Assembly: GCA_017550645.1 (NCBI GenBank)
Contig: JAFZOI010000016.1
Coordinates: 186,001 to 250,000, forward strand
Origin: Oscillospiraceae bacterium
Lineage (GTDB): Bacteria; Bacillota; Clostridia; Oscillospirales; Oscillospiraceae
DNA length: 64,000 nt
Direction of reading: 5' to 3'
Shown: piece by piece, positions 1-8,156 of the stretch
Numbering within the stretch: the stretch's first letter is position 1
Layout: each line of letters starts with the position of its first letter
The notes under the pieces: generated by a model
Seen by the model: only the letters and a program-made list of their open reading frames with translations
What the model was told of the DNA's origin: nothing
Databases searched by the model: none
Made by a program: the position numbers and the translations under genes

Positions 1-1
1 C

Positions 2-949
2 GCCGGCCAGTGGGGCACGGCCCTCTCGATGGCCTGCTCCTACTTCCAGCTCGACTGCAAGGTCTACATGGTCAAGGTCAGCTATGAGCAGAAGCCCTTC
101 CGCCGCGAGGTCATGCGCGTCTACGGCGCGTCCGTGACCCCGTCGCCCTCCGACACGACGAACGTCGGCCGAAAGATACTCGAGGCCCATCCCGGCACGA
201 CGGGCAGCCTCGGCTGCGCGATAAGCGAGGCCGTCGAGGTCGCGGTATCCAACCCCGGCTACAGATACGTTCTCGGCAGCGTGCTCAATCAGGTCCTCCT
301 GCATCAGAGCATCATCGGCCTCGAGACCGAGGCGGCGCTGAAGAAATACGACATCGTCCCCGACGTCATCATCGGCTGCGCAGGCGGCGGCTCCAACCTC
401 GGAGGCCTCATCGCCCCCTTCATGCGCGACAAGATACTCGGCAAGCTCAACGCGCGCATCATCGCCGTCGAGCCTGCCTCCTGCCCGAGCTTCACGCGCG
501 GGGTCTACGCCTACGACTTCTGCGATACCGGCATGGTCTGCCCGCTGGCGAAGATGTACACCCTCGGCAGCAACTTCATCCCCGCGCCGAACCACGCCGG
601 CGGCCTGCGCTACCACGGCATGAGCCCCGTCCTCTCCCAGCTCTACGACGACGGCCTCATGGAAGCCGTATCCGTCCCGCAGACGGAGGTCTTCAAGGCG
701 GCCGAGGCCTTCGCGAGGGTCGAGGGCATCCTCCCCGCGCCGGAGAGCTCCCATGCGATCAAGGTCGCCATGGACGAGGCCGCGAAGTGCCGCGAGACAG
801 GCGAAGCGAAGAACATCGTCTTCGGCCTCACCGGCACGGGCTACTTCGATCTGGTCGCCTACGAGAAGTTCCACAACGGCCTCATGGACGACTACATCCC
901 CACCGACGAGGAGCTTCAGGCCAGCTTCGATTCGCTTCCCAAGTTCTGA
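2..949 (+). CDS. trpB: Tryptophan synthase beta-like PLP enzyme (TrpB2 type), 5' partial
   Basis: The reading frame is open at the left edge and begins with the residues AGQWGTALSM, the conserved stretch that follows the PLP-lysine region in TrpB2-type beta subunits. The glycine-rich phosphate-binding loop (GCAGGGSNLGG) and a C-terminal GTGYFD motif are present. The family converts indole (or indole-glycerol-phosphate via TrpA) and serine to tryptophan. The catalytic lysine lies upstream of the window, so it cannot be checked. No trpA follows; the gene ends at a strong terminator. A stand-alone TrpB2 acting in indole salvage, or a TrpB-like enzyme for another amino acid, both remain possible. 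Confidence 0.88.
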   Translation, partial: AGQWGTALSMACSYFQLDCKVYMVKVSYEQKPFRREVMRVYGASVTPSPSDTTNVGRKILEAHPGTTGSLGCAISEAVEVAVSNPGYRYVLGSVLNQVLLHQSIIGLETEAALKKYDIVPDVIIGCAGGGSNLGGLIAPFMRDKILGKLNARIIAVEPASCPSFTRGVYAYDFCDTGMVCPLAKMYTLGSNFIPAPNHAGGLRYHGMSPVLSQLYDDGLMEAVSVPQTEVFKAAEAFARVEGILPAPESSHAIKVAMDEAAKCRETGEAKNIVFGLTGTGYFDLVAYEKFHNGLMDDYIPTDEELQASFDSLPKF

Positions 950-964
950 AATGCAAAGAAAAAG

Positions 965-999
965 CCGGGGGAACGGAAATCCGTTCCCCCGGTCTTTTT
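965..999. terminator. Intrinsic terminator between convergent genes
   Basis: A perfect 13-bp GC-rich stem (965-977 with 980-992) with a 2-nt gap is followed by a T tract from 993. It lies 15 bases after the TrpB-like stop and also just past the end of the convergent DUF1836 gene, so it may serve both strands. Confidence 0.85.
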
Positions 1000-1007
1000 G
1001 CGCTTTT

Positions 1008-1622
1008 TTACTTTTCCGGCCGTTTGGCCTCTATGTTGCCGACTTCCTCGAGGCTCTTTCCCTCCAGAAGGAGGAGCTTTTCCGCCAGCAGGCGTGAAAA
1101 GCCGCTGACTACGGCGGAGGTCGTTATGAGCTCGGCCGTGCTCGCCGTCGAGACCTCGGAGCCGCCCGAATGGTCGAGTATGCCGGCGGCGACTTCCCTG
1201 ACCTGCGCGATGAAATACTTGGCGGCGAGCCTGTGCCTGCGCACGTAGGACTCGTAAAATACGCGCAGCTCGTCCACGGAGAGGTCCACGGGGATCATCG
1301 TCTGCAGCGTCGGGATGCTGAGGCTGTGCTTGAGCGAGCAGATGATCAGCAGGTATGCGATGTGCACGCGGTAATACTTCTTCTTGACGGGCTCGGGCAT
1401 GACCTTCTTGCGGACGTAGTTGTTGATGGCCGCGGCGGTCAGGAACTGCTCCTCCTTGAGCTCGGGCGGGAGATAGTCGAGATAATATTTGAGCAGCGCG
1501 ATGACCTGCTCCATATAGAGCCCGATGTCCGGGATGTCCTCCCAGTCGGGGAGCTTATATTCGTCGAGGTACTTTTCCCAGCGCCTCAGCTTGCCCGCGA
1601 TGAGCGTCTTATCGAACGTCAC
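1008..1622 (-). CDS. DUF1836 family protein
   Basis: A 204-residue protein with the DUF1836 pattern: an N-terminal LPDWEDIPDIGLYMEQVI block, then an INNYV...PVKKKYYRVHIAYLL block resembling a winged-helix or MerR-like DNA-binding region. The family is common in Firmicutes and its function is not established; a regulator is plausible. The start is GTG at 1622 with an AGGAAG Shine-Dalgarno site 9 bases upstream. The predicted promoter lies so close that the leader is only about 17 bases. Confidence 0.8.
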   Translation of the reverse strand: MTFDKTLIAGKLRRWEKYLDEYKLPDWEDIPDIGLYMEQVIALLKYYLDYLPPELKEEQFLTAAAINNYVRKKVMPEPVKKKYYRVHIAYLLIICSLKHSLSIPTLQTMIPVDLSVDELRVFYESYVRRHRLAAKYFIAQVREVAAGILDHSGGSEVSTASTAELITTSAVVSGFSRLLAEKLLLLEGKSLEEVGNIEAKRPEK

Positions 1623-1645
1623 GGCGCATCACTTCCTTTTATTGA

Positions 1646-1674
1646 ATTATAGCCCCGCCGCGTCGCCCGCGCAA
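1646..1674 (-). promoter_or_regulatory. Promoter of the DUF1836 gene
   Basis: On the minus strand a TTGCGC -35 box (1669-1674) and a perfect TATAAT -10 box (1646-1651) are 17 bases apart, directly upstream of the DUF1836 ribosome-binding site. Confidence 0.6.
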
Positions 1675-1695
1675 GTATATCCGACAAATTTCCTG

Positions 1696-1743
1696 TTGAC
1701 ATGATCCGCTGCTTGTGGTAATCTAATCTCGTAGATTAGATTA
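1696..1743 (+). promoter_or_regulatory. Strong promoter with palindromic operator over the -10 box
   Basis: A perfect TTGACA (1696-1701) and TAATCT (1719-1724) are 17 bases apart. The -10 box forms the first bases of a perfect 11-bp inverted repeat with a 3-nt centre (1719-1729 and 1733-1743), placed where a bound repressor would block polymerase. It could drive the acyltransferase gene through a leader of about 160 bases. The regulator is unknown; the DUF1836 protein encoded next door is a candidate by position only. Confidence 0.6.
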
Positions 1744-1817
1744 AATGATCTATCTTGCAAGCTGACCTTGCATTTTTCGACAAGAAAGCCCCCCTCCGCG
1801 CTCACGCCGCGCGGGAG

Positions 1818-1846
1818 TTGCGGGCGGTACGGGAATGGTATATAAT
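1818..1846 (+). promoter_or_regulatory. Second promoter upstream of the plsC-like gene
   Basis: A weak -35 (TTGCGG, 1818-1823), a 17-base spacer and a perfect TATAAT (1841-1846). A small GCGCC/GGCGC hairpin follows near the expected transcript start, about 45 bases before the GTG start codon. Confidence 0.55.
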
Positions 1847-1892
1847 TACTAGTGCGCCATTCGGCGCAATCGTACCGGCGAGGTGAGCTGAC

Positions 1893-2627
1893 GTGATACG
1901 AACGGTCATATGGGTCTTTCTGGCGGCGCTGCTGCTGCTCGTGCTGTCCCCCGTCTTCTTCGTGCTGTGGCTTTTCAGGGACAGGAGCGAGGACGCGGGC
2001 CCGAACAAGGCCGCGGCGGCGGTGTTCGCGCCGCCCGTGCGCTTCATGGCTCGCGTGGCCGGAGCTAAGATAGCCGTCGAGGGGCGCGAGAACCTCCCCG
2101 AGGGCGGCGCGCTCTACGTCGGCAACCATCAGGGCTACTTCGACGCGCTCGTGGCGCTTTTATATCTCGGGCCGATGAAGTGCCTGTTGCTGAAGAAGTC
2201 CATAGCCAAGCTCCCGGTCGTGAACATCTGCGTCGACCTGCTCGCCTCCATTCCCATCGACCGCGAGAACCCGCGCGACAGCCTGCTCGGCATCCGCAAG
2301 GCCTCGGCGAAGCTCGCCGCGGGCCGCTCGGTCGTCATTTTCCCGGAGGGGACGCGCAGCCGCGGCCCCGAAATGGGCGAGTTCAAGCACGGCGCGTTCA
2401 AGGCCGCGCTGAAATCAAACTGCGTCATAGTTCCGTTCGCGATAGACGGATCGTATAAATGCTTCGAGGAGCGCGGGCGCCTTCGCCCCGCGACCGTGCG
2501 CGTATCCGTCCTCCCGCCCGTGCGGCCGGAGGAGTACGCGGGCATGCGCGCGCCGGAGCTCAGCGAAATGATAAAAGAGCGTATCCGCGGAGAGCTCGAC
2601 CGCATGAGGAGGTCTCCCGCCGGATAA
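1893..2627 (+). CDS. 1-acyl-sn-glycerol-3-phosphate acyltransferase (PlsC family)
   Basis: A 244-residue protein with one N-terminal membrane helix (about residues 3-27), the NHQGYFD (HX4D) catalytic motif, a PIDRE motif and the FPEGTRS substrate-phosphate motif. These define the PlsC/LPLAT family, which transfers an acyl chain to lysophosphatidate at the membrane. The start is GTG at 1893 with AGGTGA six bases upstream. The next gene, a DegV fatty-acid-binding protein, begins 17 bases after its stop, which fits a role in placing exogenous or recycled fatty acids into phospholipid. Acceptor specificity cannot be read from sequence. Confidence 0.87.
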   Translation: MIRTVIWVFLAALLLLVLSPVFFVLWLFRDRSEDAGPNKAAAAVFAPPVRFMARVAGAKIAVEGRENLPEGGALYVGNHQGYFDALVALLYLGPMKCLLLKKSIAKLPVVNICVDLLASIPIDRENPRDSLLGIRKASAKLAAGRSVVIFPEGTRSRGPEMGEFKHGAFKAALKSNCVIVPFAIDGSYKCFEERGRLRPATVRVSVLPPVRPEEYAGMRAPELSEMIKERIRGELDRMRRSPAG

Positions 2628-2644
2628 CGCCCGGAGGAGACCCC

Positions 2645-3511
2645 ATGAGAGACTATATCATCCTGACCGATTCCGGCTGCGACATAGACGAGGCCGAGCT
2701 CGCCGAATGGGGCGTACGCCGCCTCGACCTGACGTTCAAGAGCGTCGGCTCCGCCGAGGAGCACACAGACCGCGAGATCGGCGTCAAGGAATTCTACGAC
2801 AAGATGCGCGAGGGCGTCGTCTACCAGACCTCGGCCGCCAACCCCGACTACCTCGCGGAGGTCTTCGAGCGCGAGGTCGCGGCCGGGCGCGACGTGCTCT
2901 ATATCTGCTTCTCGTCGGGCCTGAGCGGGACGTTCGGCTCGGCGCAGATGGCCGCCGCGGAGGTCGAGGCGAAGCACCCCGGCAGCCGCGTCGTCGTCGT
3001 GGACTCGCTCTGCGCCTCGGCGGGGCACGGGCTGCTCGTCTGGCTCGCGAAGGAGCGCAGGGACGCGGGCGCGGCGCTTGACGAGCTCGCGGCGTACGTG
3101 ACCGAGACCGTCCCGCGCGTCTGCCACTGGTTCACGGTCGACGATCTCGTCTACCTCAAGCGGGGCGGGCGCGTGAGCGCGGCGGCGTGCTTCGCGGCGA
3201 CGGTGCTCGGCATCAAGCCGGTCCTGCACGTCGACGACGAGGGGCACCTCATCAGCATGTCGAAGGTGCGCGGGCGTCGGCTCGCGCTCAAGGCGATGGC
3301 GGACAAATACGTCAAGACGGCGCTCGACCCGTCGGGCGGGATATACTTCATCTCCCACGGCGACTGCCTCGAGGACGCGGAGCGGCTCGAGGGCATGCTC
3401 GCGGAGTCCTGCGGGCACAAGGCGGCGCACATATCGAACATCGGGCCGGTCATCGGCGCGCACAGCGGGCCGGGGACGCTGGCGCTGTTCTTCCTCGGCG
3501 AGCCGAGATAA
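2645..3511 (+). CDS. DegV family fatty-acid-binding protein
   Basis: A 288-residue DegV/FakB-type protein. It starts with the ILTDSGCDI motif and carries the SGLSGTFGSA loop that holds the fatty acid carboxylate in this family, a VDS motif and a HWFTVDDLVYLKRGGR segment. FakB proteins present a bound fatty acid to FakA for phosphorylation. The ATG at 2645 is chosen because GGAGGA sits 6 bases upstream; a longer open frame to 2459 lies inside the acyltransferase gene and is rejected. A second DegV protein and a FakA-type kinase occur at 59801-63712. Confidence 0.87.
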   Translation: MRDYIILTDSGCDIDEAELAEWGVRRLDLTFKSVGSAEEHTDREIGVKEFYDKMREGVVYQTSAANPDYLAEVFEREVAAGRDVLYICFSSGLSGTFGSAQMAAAEVEAKHPGSRVVVVDSLCASAGHGLLVWLAKERRDAGAALDELAAYVTETVPRVCHWFTVDDLVYLKRGGRVSAAACFAATVLGIKPVLHVDDEGHLISMSKVRGRRLALKAMADKYVKTALDPSGGIYFISHGDCLEDAERLEGMLAESCGHKAAHISNIGPVIGAHSGPGTLALFFLGEPR

Positions 3512-3572
3512 CAAAACGATAAGGTCTTCTTTTCATATCCTCCTTCACTTTTGCAAAACTCTTCCGTACGGG

Positions 3573-3611
3573 CAAAGGCACGGCATAGGTCGTGCCTTTG
3601 TTCGTTTTTTT
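3573..3611 (+). terminator. Intrinsic terminator after the degV gene
   Basis: A 10-bp stem (3573-3582 with 3591-3600) is followed closely by seven T residues (3605-3611). It ends the plsC-degV unit. Confidence 0.75.
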
Positions 3612-3615
3612 GCGC

Positions 3616-3645
3616 AAAAAAGGCTTCCCCCCGAGGGGGGAAGCC
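3616..3645 (-). terminator. Terminator-like hairpin facing the minus strand
   Basis: An 11-bp stem (3622-3632 with 3635-3645) is followed on the minus strand by six T residues (3621-3616). No minus-strand gene lies within several kilobases upstream of it, so it may block antisense transcription or only look like a terminator. Confidence 0.45.
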
Positions 3646-3674
3646 ATTGGGGACGGGGGCGCGCTTTCTAAATG

Positions 3675-3703
3675 TTGCCTTTTGGCGAAGGGCGGTGTAT
3701 AAT
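3675..3703 (+). promoter_or_regulatory. Promoter of the SLH/ECF cluster
   Basis: TTGCCT (3675-3680), a 17-base spacer and a perfect TATAAT (3698-3703) precede a leader of about 45 bases that ends in GGGAGG, 7 bases before the ATG at 3757. The rest of 3512-3756 holds only the two hairpins listed here; I saw no riboswitch-like architecture. Confidence 0.7.
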
Positions 3704-3756
3704 ATTCTATTATATTATGCTCATTATGCGCTTCGCGCTTTTTCGGGAGGTCAAAT

Positions 3757-5385
3757 ATGAAAAAACGCCTCGTCGCCATCATGCTGGCTCTCGCGCTCAT
3801 GCTCGGGCTCGCCTCCGCCGCCTCCGCGGCCACGGCTTCGCCGGGCAGCTCCAAGGTCAGCGGCTCGGCCGCGTATATGTACGGCCGCATCTCCGCACCG
3901 AGCTACGGCAGCGAATGGGCCATACTCGGCATAGCGCGAAGCGGATACTCCGTTCCCGATAAGTATTATCAGGATTACTACGCCGCCGTCGAGCAGTACG
4001 TAAAGGACAAAAAGGGCGTTCTCAGCACAAATAAATATACCGATTATTCCCGCACCGTGATAGCCCTCGCCGCCATCGGCAAGGATGCGACCAACGTCGG
4101 CGGGTATGACCTCGTCGCCCCGCTCGCGGACTATGAGAAAGTCCTGGGCACGGGGCTCAACGGTCCCATATGGGCTCTTATAGCGCTCAATTCGCGCGGC
4201 TATTCCATGCCGACCGCGCCCGCCGGCAAGACCCAGGCCACCAAGCAGATGTACGTCGACCGCATCGTCAACTCCCAGCTCGACGACGGCGGCTGGAACC
4301 TCAACTCCACGCCGACCTCCAAATCGGGCAGCGCCGACGCGGATATCACCGGCATGGCCCTGCAGGCGCTTGCGAAGTATCAGTCGCAGACCGCCGTCAA
4401 AAACGCGGTCGACAAGGCTCTCGACTGTCTGAGCAAGATGCAGAACGACGACGGCACCTTCCAAAGCTTCTACGTCTCCTCGACATGCGAATCCACGGCC
4501 CAGATCGTCGTCGGGCTGTGCGAATGCGGCGTCTCGCTGACGGACTCCCGCTTCGTCAAGAACGGCAAGTCCGCCCTCGACGGGCTGATGAGCTACCGCA
4601 ATTCCAACGGCAGCTTCCTCCACTCCCGCGAGGAATCCGGCGACAACGCCGTGTCCTCCGAGCAGGGGCTCTACGCTCTCGTCGCCGCCCAGCGCGCCGC
4701 GAGCGGGAAAAACAGCCTTTACAGCATGGGCGACGCCATAACGGTCAGCACGCCTGCCCCGCAGGCCTACGGTCTGCCCGGCAAGGACCCGGCGGTCCAG
4801 CAAGTCCCCGTCACGGCGGCGGGCAAGACCTTCCCGGACATCTCCGGGCATAAGAACAAGGCCGCCATCGAGGCCCTCGCCGCGCGCGGGATAATAAACG
4901 GCGGCGACGGCGGGCTCTTCCGCCCCGACAACACGATGACGCGCGCCGAATTCGCGGCTATCACGGTCCGCGCGCTCGGCATGGCGGCGTCTTCGAGCGC
5001 GAATTTCACAGACGTGCCGTCCTCGCAGTGGTACGCGGGCTGGATAGGCACCGCCACCTCCTACGGCATCGTCAACGGCTACGGCGACGGCAATTTCGGC
5101 CCGAACGACACCATTTCCCGCGAGCAGGCCGCCGCCATGGTCGCGCGCGCGGCCAAGCTCTGCGGCATGAACACGGACTATTCCGACGCCGCCGCGAGGG
5201 ACGTGCTCGCGCAGTTCGGCGATTATACGAGCGTCTCCGGCTGGGCGCGCGGCTCGCTCGCGTTCTGCTACGATCAGGGGATACTCGACGCATCGGCCAA
5301 GAACATCCAGCCGCAGGCTCTCATAAAGCGCTGCGAGATAGCGCAGATGCTCTATAACATGCTCAACAAGGCCAAGCTGCTCTGA
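3757..5385 (+). CDS. Exported prenyltransferase/squalene-cyclase-fold protein with SLH repeats
   Basis: A 542-residue exoprotein. A signal peptide (about residues 1-25, ending ASAA) leads into a region of about 300 residues with alpha/alpha-barrel repeats typical of the terpene-cyclase/prenyltransferase fold (SQLDDGGWN, KMQNDDGTF, NSNGSF). Two clear surface-layer homology domains follow (TFPDISGHKNKAAIEALAARGIINGG and FTDVPSSQWYAGWIGTATSYGIVNG, both partial citations), and a third degenerate one may end the protein. SLH domains anchor proteins to pyruvylated wall polymers. The same barrel fold forms the N-terminal half of intrinsic factor and transcobalamin. With the DUF4430 protein and ECF transporter downstream, a surface ligand-capture role is likely. 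Confidence 0.83.
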   Translation: MKKRLVAIMLALALMLGLASAASAATASPGSSKVSGSAAYMYGRISAPSYGSEWAILGIARSGYSVPDKYYQDYYAAVEQYVKDKKGVLSTNKYTDYSRTVIALAAIGKDATNVGGYDLVAPLADYEKVLGTGLNGPIWALIALNSRGYSMPTAPAGKTQATKQMYVDRIVNSQLDDGGWNLNSTPTSKSGSADADITGMALQALAKYQSQTAVKNAVDKALDCLSKMQNDDGTFQSFYVSSTCESTAQIVVGLCECGVSLTDSRFVKNGKSALDGLMSYRNSNGSFLHSREESGDNAVSSEQGLYALVAAQRAASGKNSLYSMGDAITVSTPAPQAYGLPGKDPAVQQVPVTAAGKTFPDISGHKNKAAIEALAARGIINGGDGGLFRPDNTMTRAEFAAITVRALGMAASSSANFTDVPSSQWYAGWIGTATSYGIVNGYGDGNFGPNDTISREQAAAMVARAAKLCGMNTDYSDAAARDVLAQFGDYTSVSGWARGSLAFCYDQGILDASAKNIQPQALIKRCEIAQMLYNMLNKAKLL

Positions 5386-5464
5386 TAAGAACGGGCTCCA
5401 GGTGACGCGCGAAGGGCGCGACGCCCTCACCGCGCCGTAAGATACTGAAAACGAGGTCGCTGCC

Positions 5465-6244
5465 ATGTGGTGGAAAAAGAATAAATGGAAGGTCATCATC
5501 CCGGTCCTTGCCGTGATCGTGCTCGGCGCCGCGTTCTGGTTCGGTGGCAACGCGCCCGGCCTGCAGGGCTGGCGGACGACCGCGCCCTCCCCGACCGCGG
5601 AGGGCCGCCCCGACGCGCTCAACGAGGCCCTTTCCGCCGATGAGAAGATCGCCCTCGCGGCCGAGCTCGCCGGCGAAAGCGGACAGGTCGCGCAGGGCGA
5701 CGCCGCCTATTCCGCCCAGCACGGCATGGAGATAGACCCCGAGACCGGCAAGGACAAGTACGGGACCGACCCCGTCCCCGAGGGGATGCCCCTGCCCGTC
5801 GACCCGCAGGACGCGGAGATATCCGACGTCGAGCACAAGTGCACGATATCCATCTCCTGCGCCGCCATAAACGACAATATCGGCTGGCTCGACCCGGAGA
5901 AGGTCGAGCTCGTGCCGGAGGACGGGTGGATACTCCGCCCGGTCGAAGTCACGTTCTACGAGGGCGAGAGCGTCTTCAATATCCTCGCCCGCACCTGCAA
6001 GCAGAACGGGATACACATGGAATTTCAGAATACGCCGATGTACAACAGCGCCTACATCGAGGGCATAAACAACCTCTATGAGTTCGACTGCGGCAACCTC
6101 TCCGGCTGGATGTACAAGGTCAACGGCTGGTTCCCCAACTACGGCTGCTCGCGCTACGGGCTCAAGGAGGGCGACGTCGTCGAGTGGGTCTATACCTGCA
6201 ACCTCGGCGTCGACGTCGGCGGATATTACGTCATGGGAGGCTGA
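5465..6244 (+). CDS. Membrane-anchored DUF4430 (transcobalamin C-terminal-like) protein
   Basis: A 259-residue protein with a short basic N-terminus, one membrane anchor (about residues 10-27) and a disordered acidic linker. The C-terminal half carries DUF4430 signatures: FYEGESVFNILARTCKQNGI, then GNLSGWMYKVNGWFPNYGC and a final DVVEWVYT. In vertebrate cobalamin carriers this domain forms the C-terminal half of the ligand pocket. Here it follows a separate barrel protein and is followed 2 bases later by EcfT. GAGGT lies 7 bases before the ATG. It probably delivers ligand to the transporter at the outer membrane face; the ligand is unproven. Confidence 0.82.
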   Translation: MWWKKNKWKVIIPVLAVIVLGAAFWFGGNAPGLQGWRTTAPSPTAEGRPDALNEALSADEKIALAAELAGESGQVAQGDAAYSAQHGMEIDPETGKDKYGTDPVPEGMPLPVDPQDAEISDVEHKCTISISCAAINDNIGWLDPEKVELVPEDGWILRPVEVTFYEGESVFNILARTCKQNGIHMEFQNTPMYNSAYIEGINNLYEFDCGNLSGWMYKVNGWFPNYGCSRYGLKEGDVVEWVYTCNLGVDVGGYYVMGG

Positions 6245-6246
6245 GC

Positions 6247-7143
6247 ATGGCGTCGCGCGACACGTTCTCAAGCTGCCACCCGGTCGTGAACTTCCTGTTC
6301 TTCGGGCTGGTCCTCATATTCACGATGTTCTTCATCCACCCCGCCGCGCAGCTCGTCGGGCTCGCGGCGGCGGTCACGTATAACATCTACCTCAACGGCC
6401 GCAAGGGCGTTCGCTTCAGCCTGCTCTACATGCTGCCGATAGCGATCCTCGCCGCCCTGATAAACCCCGCATTCACCCATGAGGGCGCTACGATACTCGC
6501 CTATCTCCCCTCCGGCAACCCCCTGACGCTCGAGAGCATTCTTTTCGGCGTATCCGCCGCGGTCATGCTCATAAGCGTCATTTTCTGGTTTTCCTGCTAT
6601 AACGCCGTCATGACCTCGGACAAGTTCGTCTATCTCTTCGGGCGCGTCATCCCCGCGCTGAGCCTCGTGCTGAGCATGACGCTCCGCTTCATCCCGAGGT
6701 TCAAGGCGCAGCTCAAGACCGTCAGCGAGGCGCAGCGCTGCGTCGGGCGCGACGTGTCCGACGGCTCGGTCATAAGGCGCATCAGAAACGCCGTCACGAT
6801 ACTCTCGATCATGATAACTTGGTCGCTCGAAAACGCCATCGAGACGGCCGACAGCATGCGCGGGCGCGGCTACGGACTGCCCGGGCGCACCGCCTTCTCC
6901 ATATACCGCTTCGACGACCGCGACCGCTTCGCGCTCATCTGGCTCATCTTCTGCGGGGCCTGCACGGTCTTCGCGTGGATAGCGGGCGGCTTCTACTGGC
7001 GCTACTACCCGACCGTCAAGGGCGCCGACTTCTCTCCGGCGGTCATTTTCTTCCATCTGGTATACCTCGCGCTCTGCTTCACCCCCGTCGTCATGAACGT
7101 ATACGCGGACGTCCGCTGGAAAAAGATCGCGGGCGGGCGCTGA
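6247..7143 (+). CDS. ecfT: ECF transporter transmembrane subunit EcfT
   Basis: A 298-residue integral membrane protein with about six hydrophobic segments. The conserved cytoplasmic coupling helix holds the MRGRGYG motif, equivalent to the Ala-Arg-Gly motif EcfT uses to contact the ATPases. EcfT couples ATP hydrolysis to toppling of an S component. The ATG at 6247 has GGGAGG 6 bases upstream. The gene sits between the DUF4430 gene and the TIM-barrel and EcfA genes in one tight operon, so it probably serves this system rather than acting as a shared module. Confidence 0.88.
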   Translation: MASRDTFSSCHPVVNFLFFGLVLIFTMFFIHPAAQLVGLAAAVTYNIYLNGRKGVRFSLLYMLPIAILAALINPAFTHEGATILAYLPSGNPLTLESILFGVSAAVMLISVIFWFSCYNAVMTSDKFVYLFGRVIPALSLVLSMTLRFIPRFKAQLKTVSEAQRCVGRDVSDGSVIRRIRNAVTILSIMITWSLENAIETADSMRGRGYGLPGRTAFSIYRFDDRDRFALIWLIFCGACTVFAWIAGGFYWRYYPTVKGADFSPAVIFFHLVYLALCFTPVVMNVYADVRWKKIAGGR

Positions 7144-7172
7144 GCGCGCGAACACGGCAAAGGAGACCCGAC

Positions 7173-8156
7173 ATGATACAAAGCATCAATTTCCCCGTCG
7201 CGCAGAGCTGCATCGCCCCCTACGGGGACTGGGACAAGCTCGAAAAGCGCATCAGGGCCCTCGGGCTCGACGGCGTCGAGGCCATATGGGACCCCGACGA
7301 GATCGACGACCGCTTCCCCGCCCGGCTCATGACGGGCTGCCACATGCTCTTTTATCCCGACTGGCTCGACTTTTACAGGCAGGACGTGGCCGCGCTCATG
7401 CGCAAGTTCGGCTCGTGGGACATGGTCGAGACGGTATACCGCGGGCGCGACACGGCGCAGTTCGTGGAGCAATTCCGCTTCGACCTCGATCGTGCGGTGA
7501 GCCTCGGGGCGAAGTATCTCGTCTTCCACGTCTCGGACGTCTCGCTCGAGGAGGCGTACACCTACCGCTGGCTGCACGACGACTACGCGGTCCTCGACGG
7601 CGCGATAGAGATCATAAACGATCTTCTCAAGGGCGTCGAGCCGACGTTTGACTTCCTCGTGGAAAACCAGTGGTGGCCCGGCTTCACGTTCACCGACCCC
7701 GCCAAGACGGAATACCTCCTCAGCCGCATAAACTTCCCGCGCGTCGGGATAATGCTCGACACGGGGCACCTCATGAACTCCGACACGTCCATCCGCTCGC
7801 AGGCCGACGGCGTCGAGTACGTCCTGCGGCGCTACCGCGAGCACGGCGAGCTCGGAAAGGCCGTCCTCGGCATGCACTTTCATCAGAGCGTCAGCGGCGC
7901 CTACGTCCGCCGCAATACCGGCGCGGTGCCGGAGGACTTCCCGACGGACTACTTCGCCGCCTTTTTCCGCACCTATCCGCATATAGAGAGCATAGACCGG
8001 CACCGCCCGTGGACCATACCCGCCTGCGCGAGGATAGTCGACGAGGTCGCGCCGAAATATCTCACGCATGAACTCAGCGTCTCCCCCAAGCGCCCCCAGC
8101 TCGCCGCGACGAAGCGGCAGATGACCGCCATCAGGAAAGGGCTTGCGCTCATTTGA
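7173..8156 (+). CDS. Xylose-isomerase-like TIM barrel protein
   Basis: A 327-residue protein of the AP-endonuclease-2/sugar isomerase-like TIM-barrel superfamily. Likely metal ligands are in VENQWW, MLDTGH, GMHFHQS and the C-terminal THELS. Members include isomerases, epimerases and endonucleases, so no reaction can be assigned. The ATG at 7173 has AAAGGAGA upstream. It lies inside the ECF operon, and its stop overlaps the TTG start of the next gene (ATTTGA), which suggests translational coupling and an intracellular role on the imported ligand. Confidence 0.72.
   Translation: MIQSINFPVAQSCIAPYGDWDKLEKRIRALGLDGVEAIWDPDEIDDRFPARLMTGCHMLFYPDWLDFYRQDVAALMRKFGSWDMVETVYRGRDTAQFVEQFRFDLDRAVSLGAKYLVFHVSDVSLEEAYTYRWLHDDYAVLDGAIEIINDLLKGVEPTFDFLVENQWWPGFTFTDPAKTEYLLSRINFPRVGIMLDTGHLMNSDTSIRSQADGVEYVLRRYREHGELGKAVLGMHFHQSVSGAYVRRNTGAVPEDFPTDYFAAFFRTYPHIESIDRHRPWTIPACARIVDEVAPKYLTHELSVSPKRPQLAATKRQMTAIRKGLALI

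Noticed and set aside
2459-2644. N-terminal extension of the DegV protein
   Set aside because: It lies inside the PlsC coding region. The ATG at 2645 has an ideal GGAGGA site and matches the family's N-terminus.
3512-3756. Cobalamin riboswitch upstream of the SLH/DUF4430/ECF operon
   Set aside because: I looked for the B12-box and the conserved core and saw neither; the promoter leaves only about 45 bases of leader.
5386-5464. Terminator between the SLH gene and the DUF4430 gene
   Set aside because: A GC-rich imperfect hairpin is present but no T tract follows, so the operon is taken to continue.
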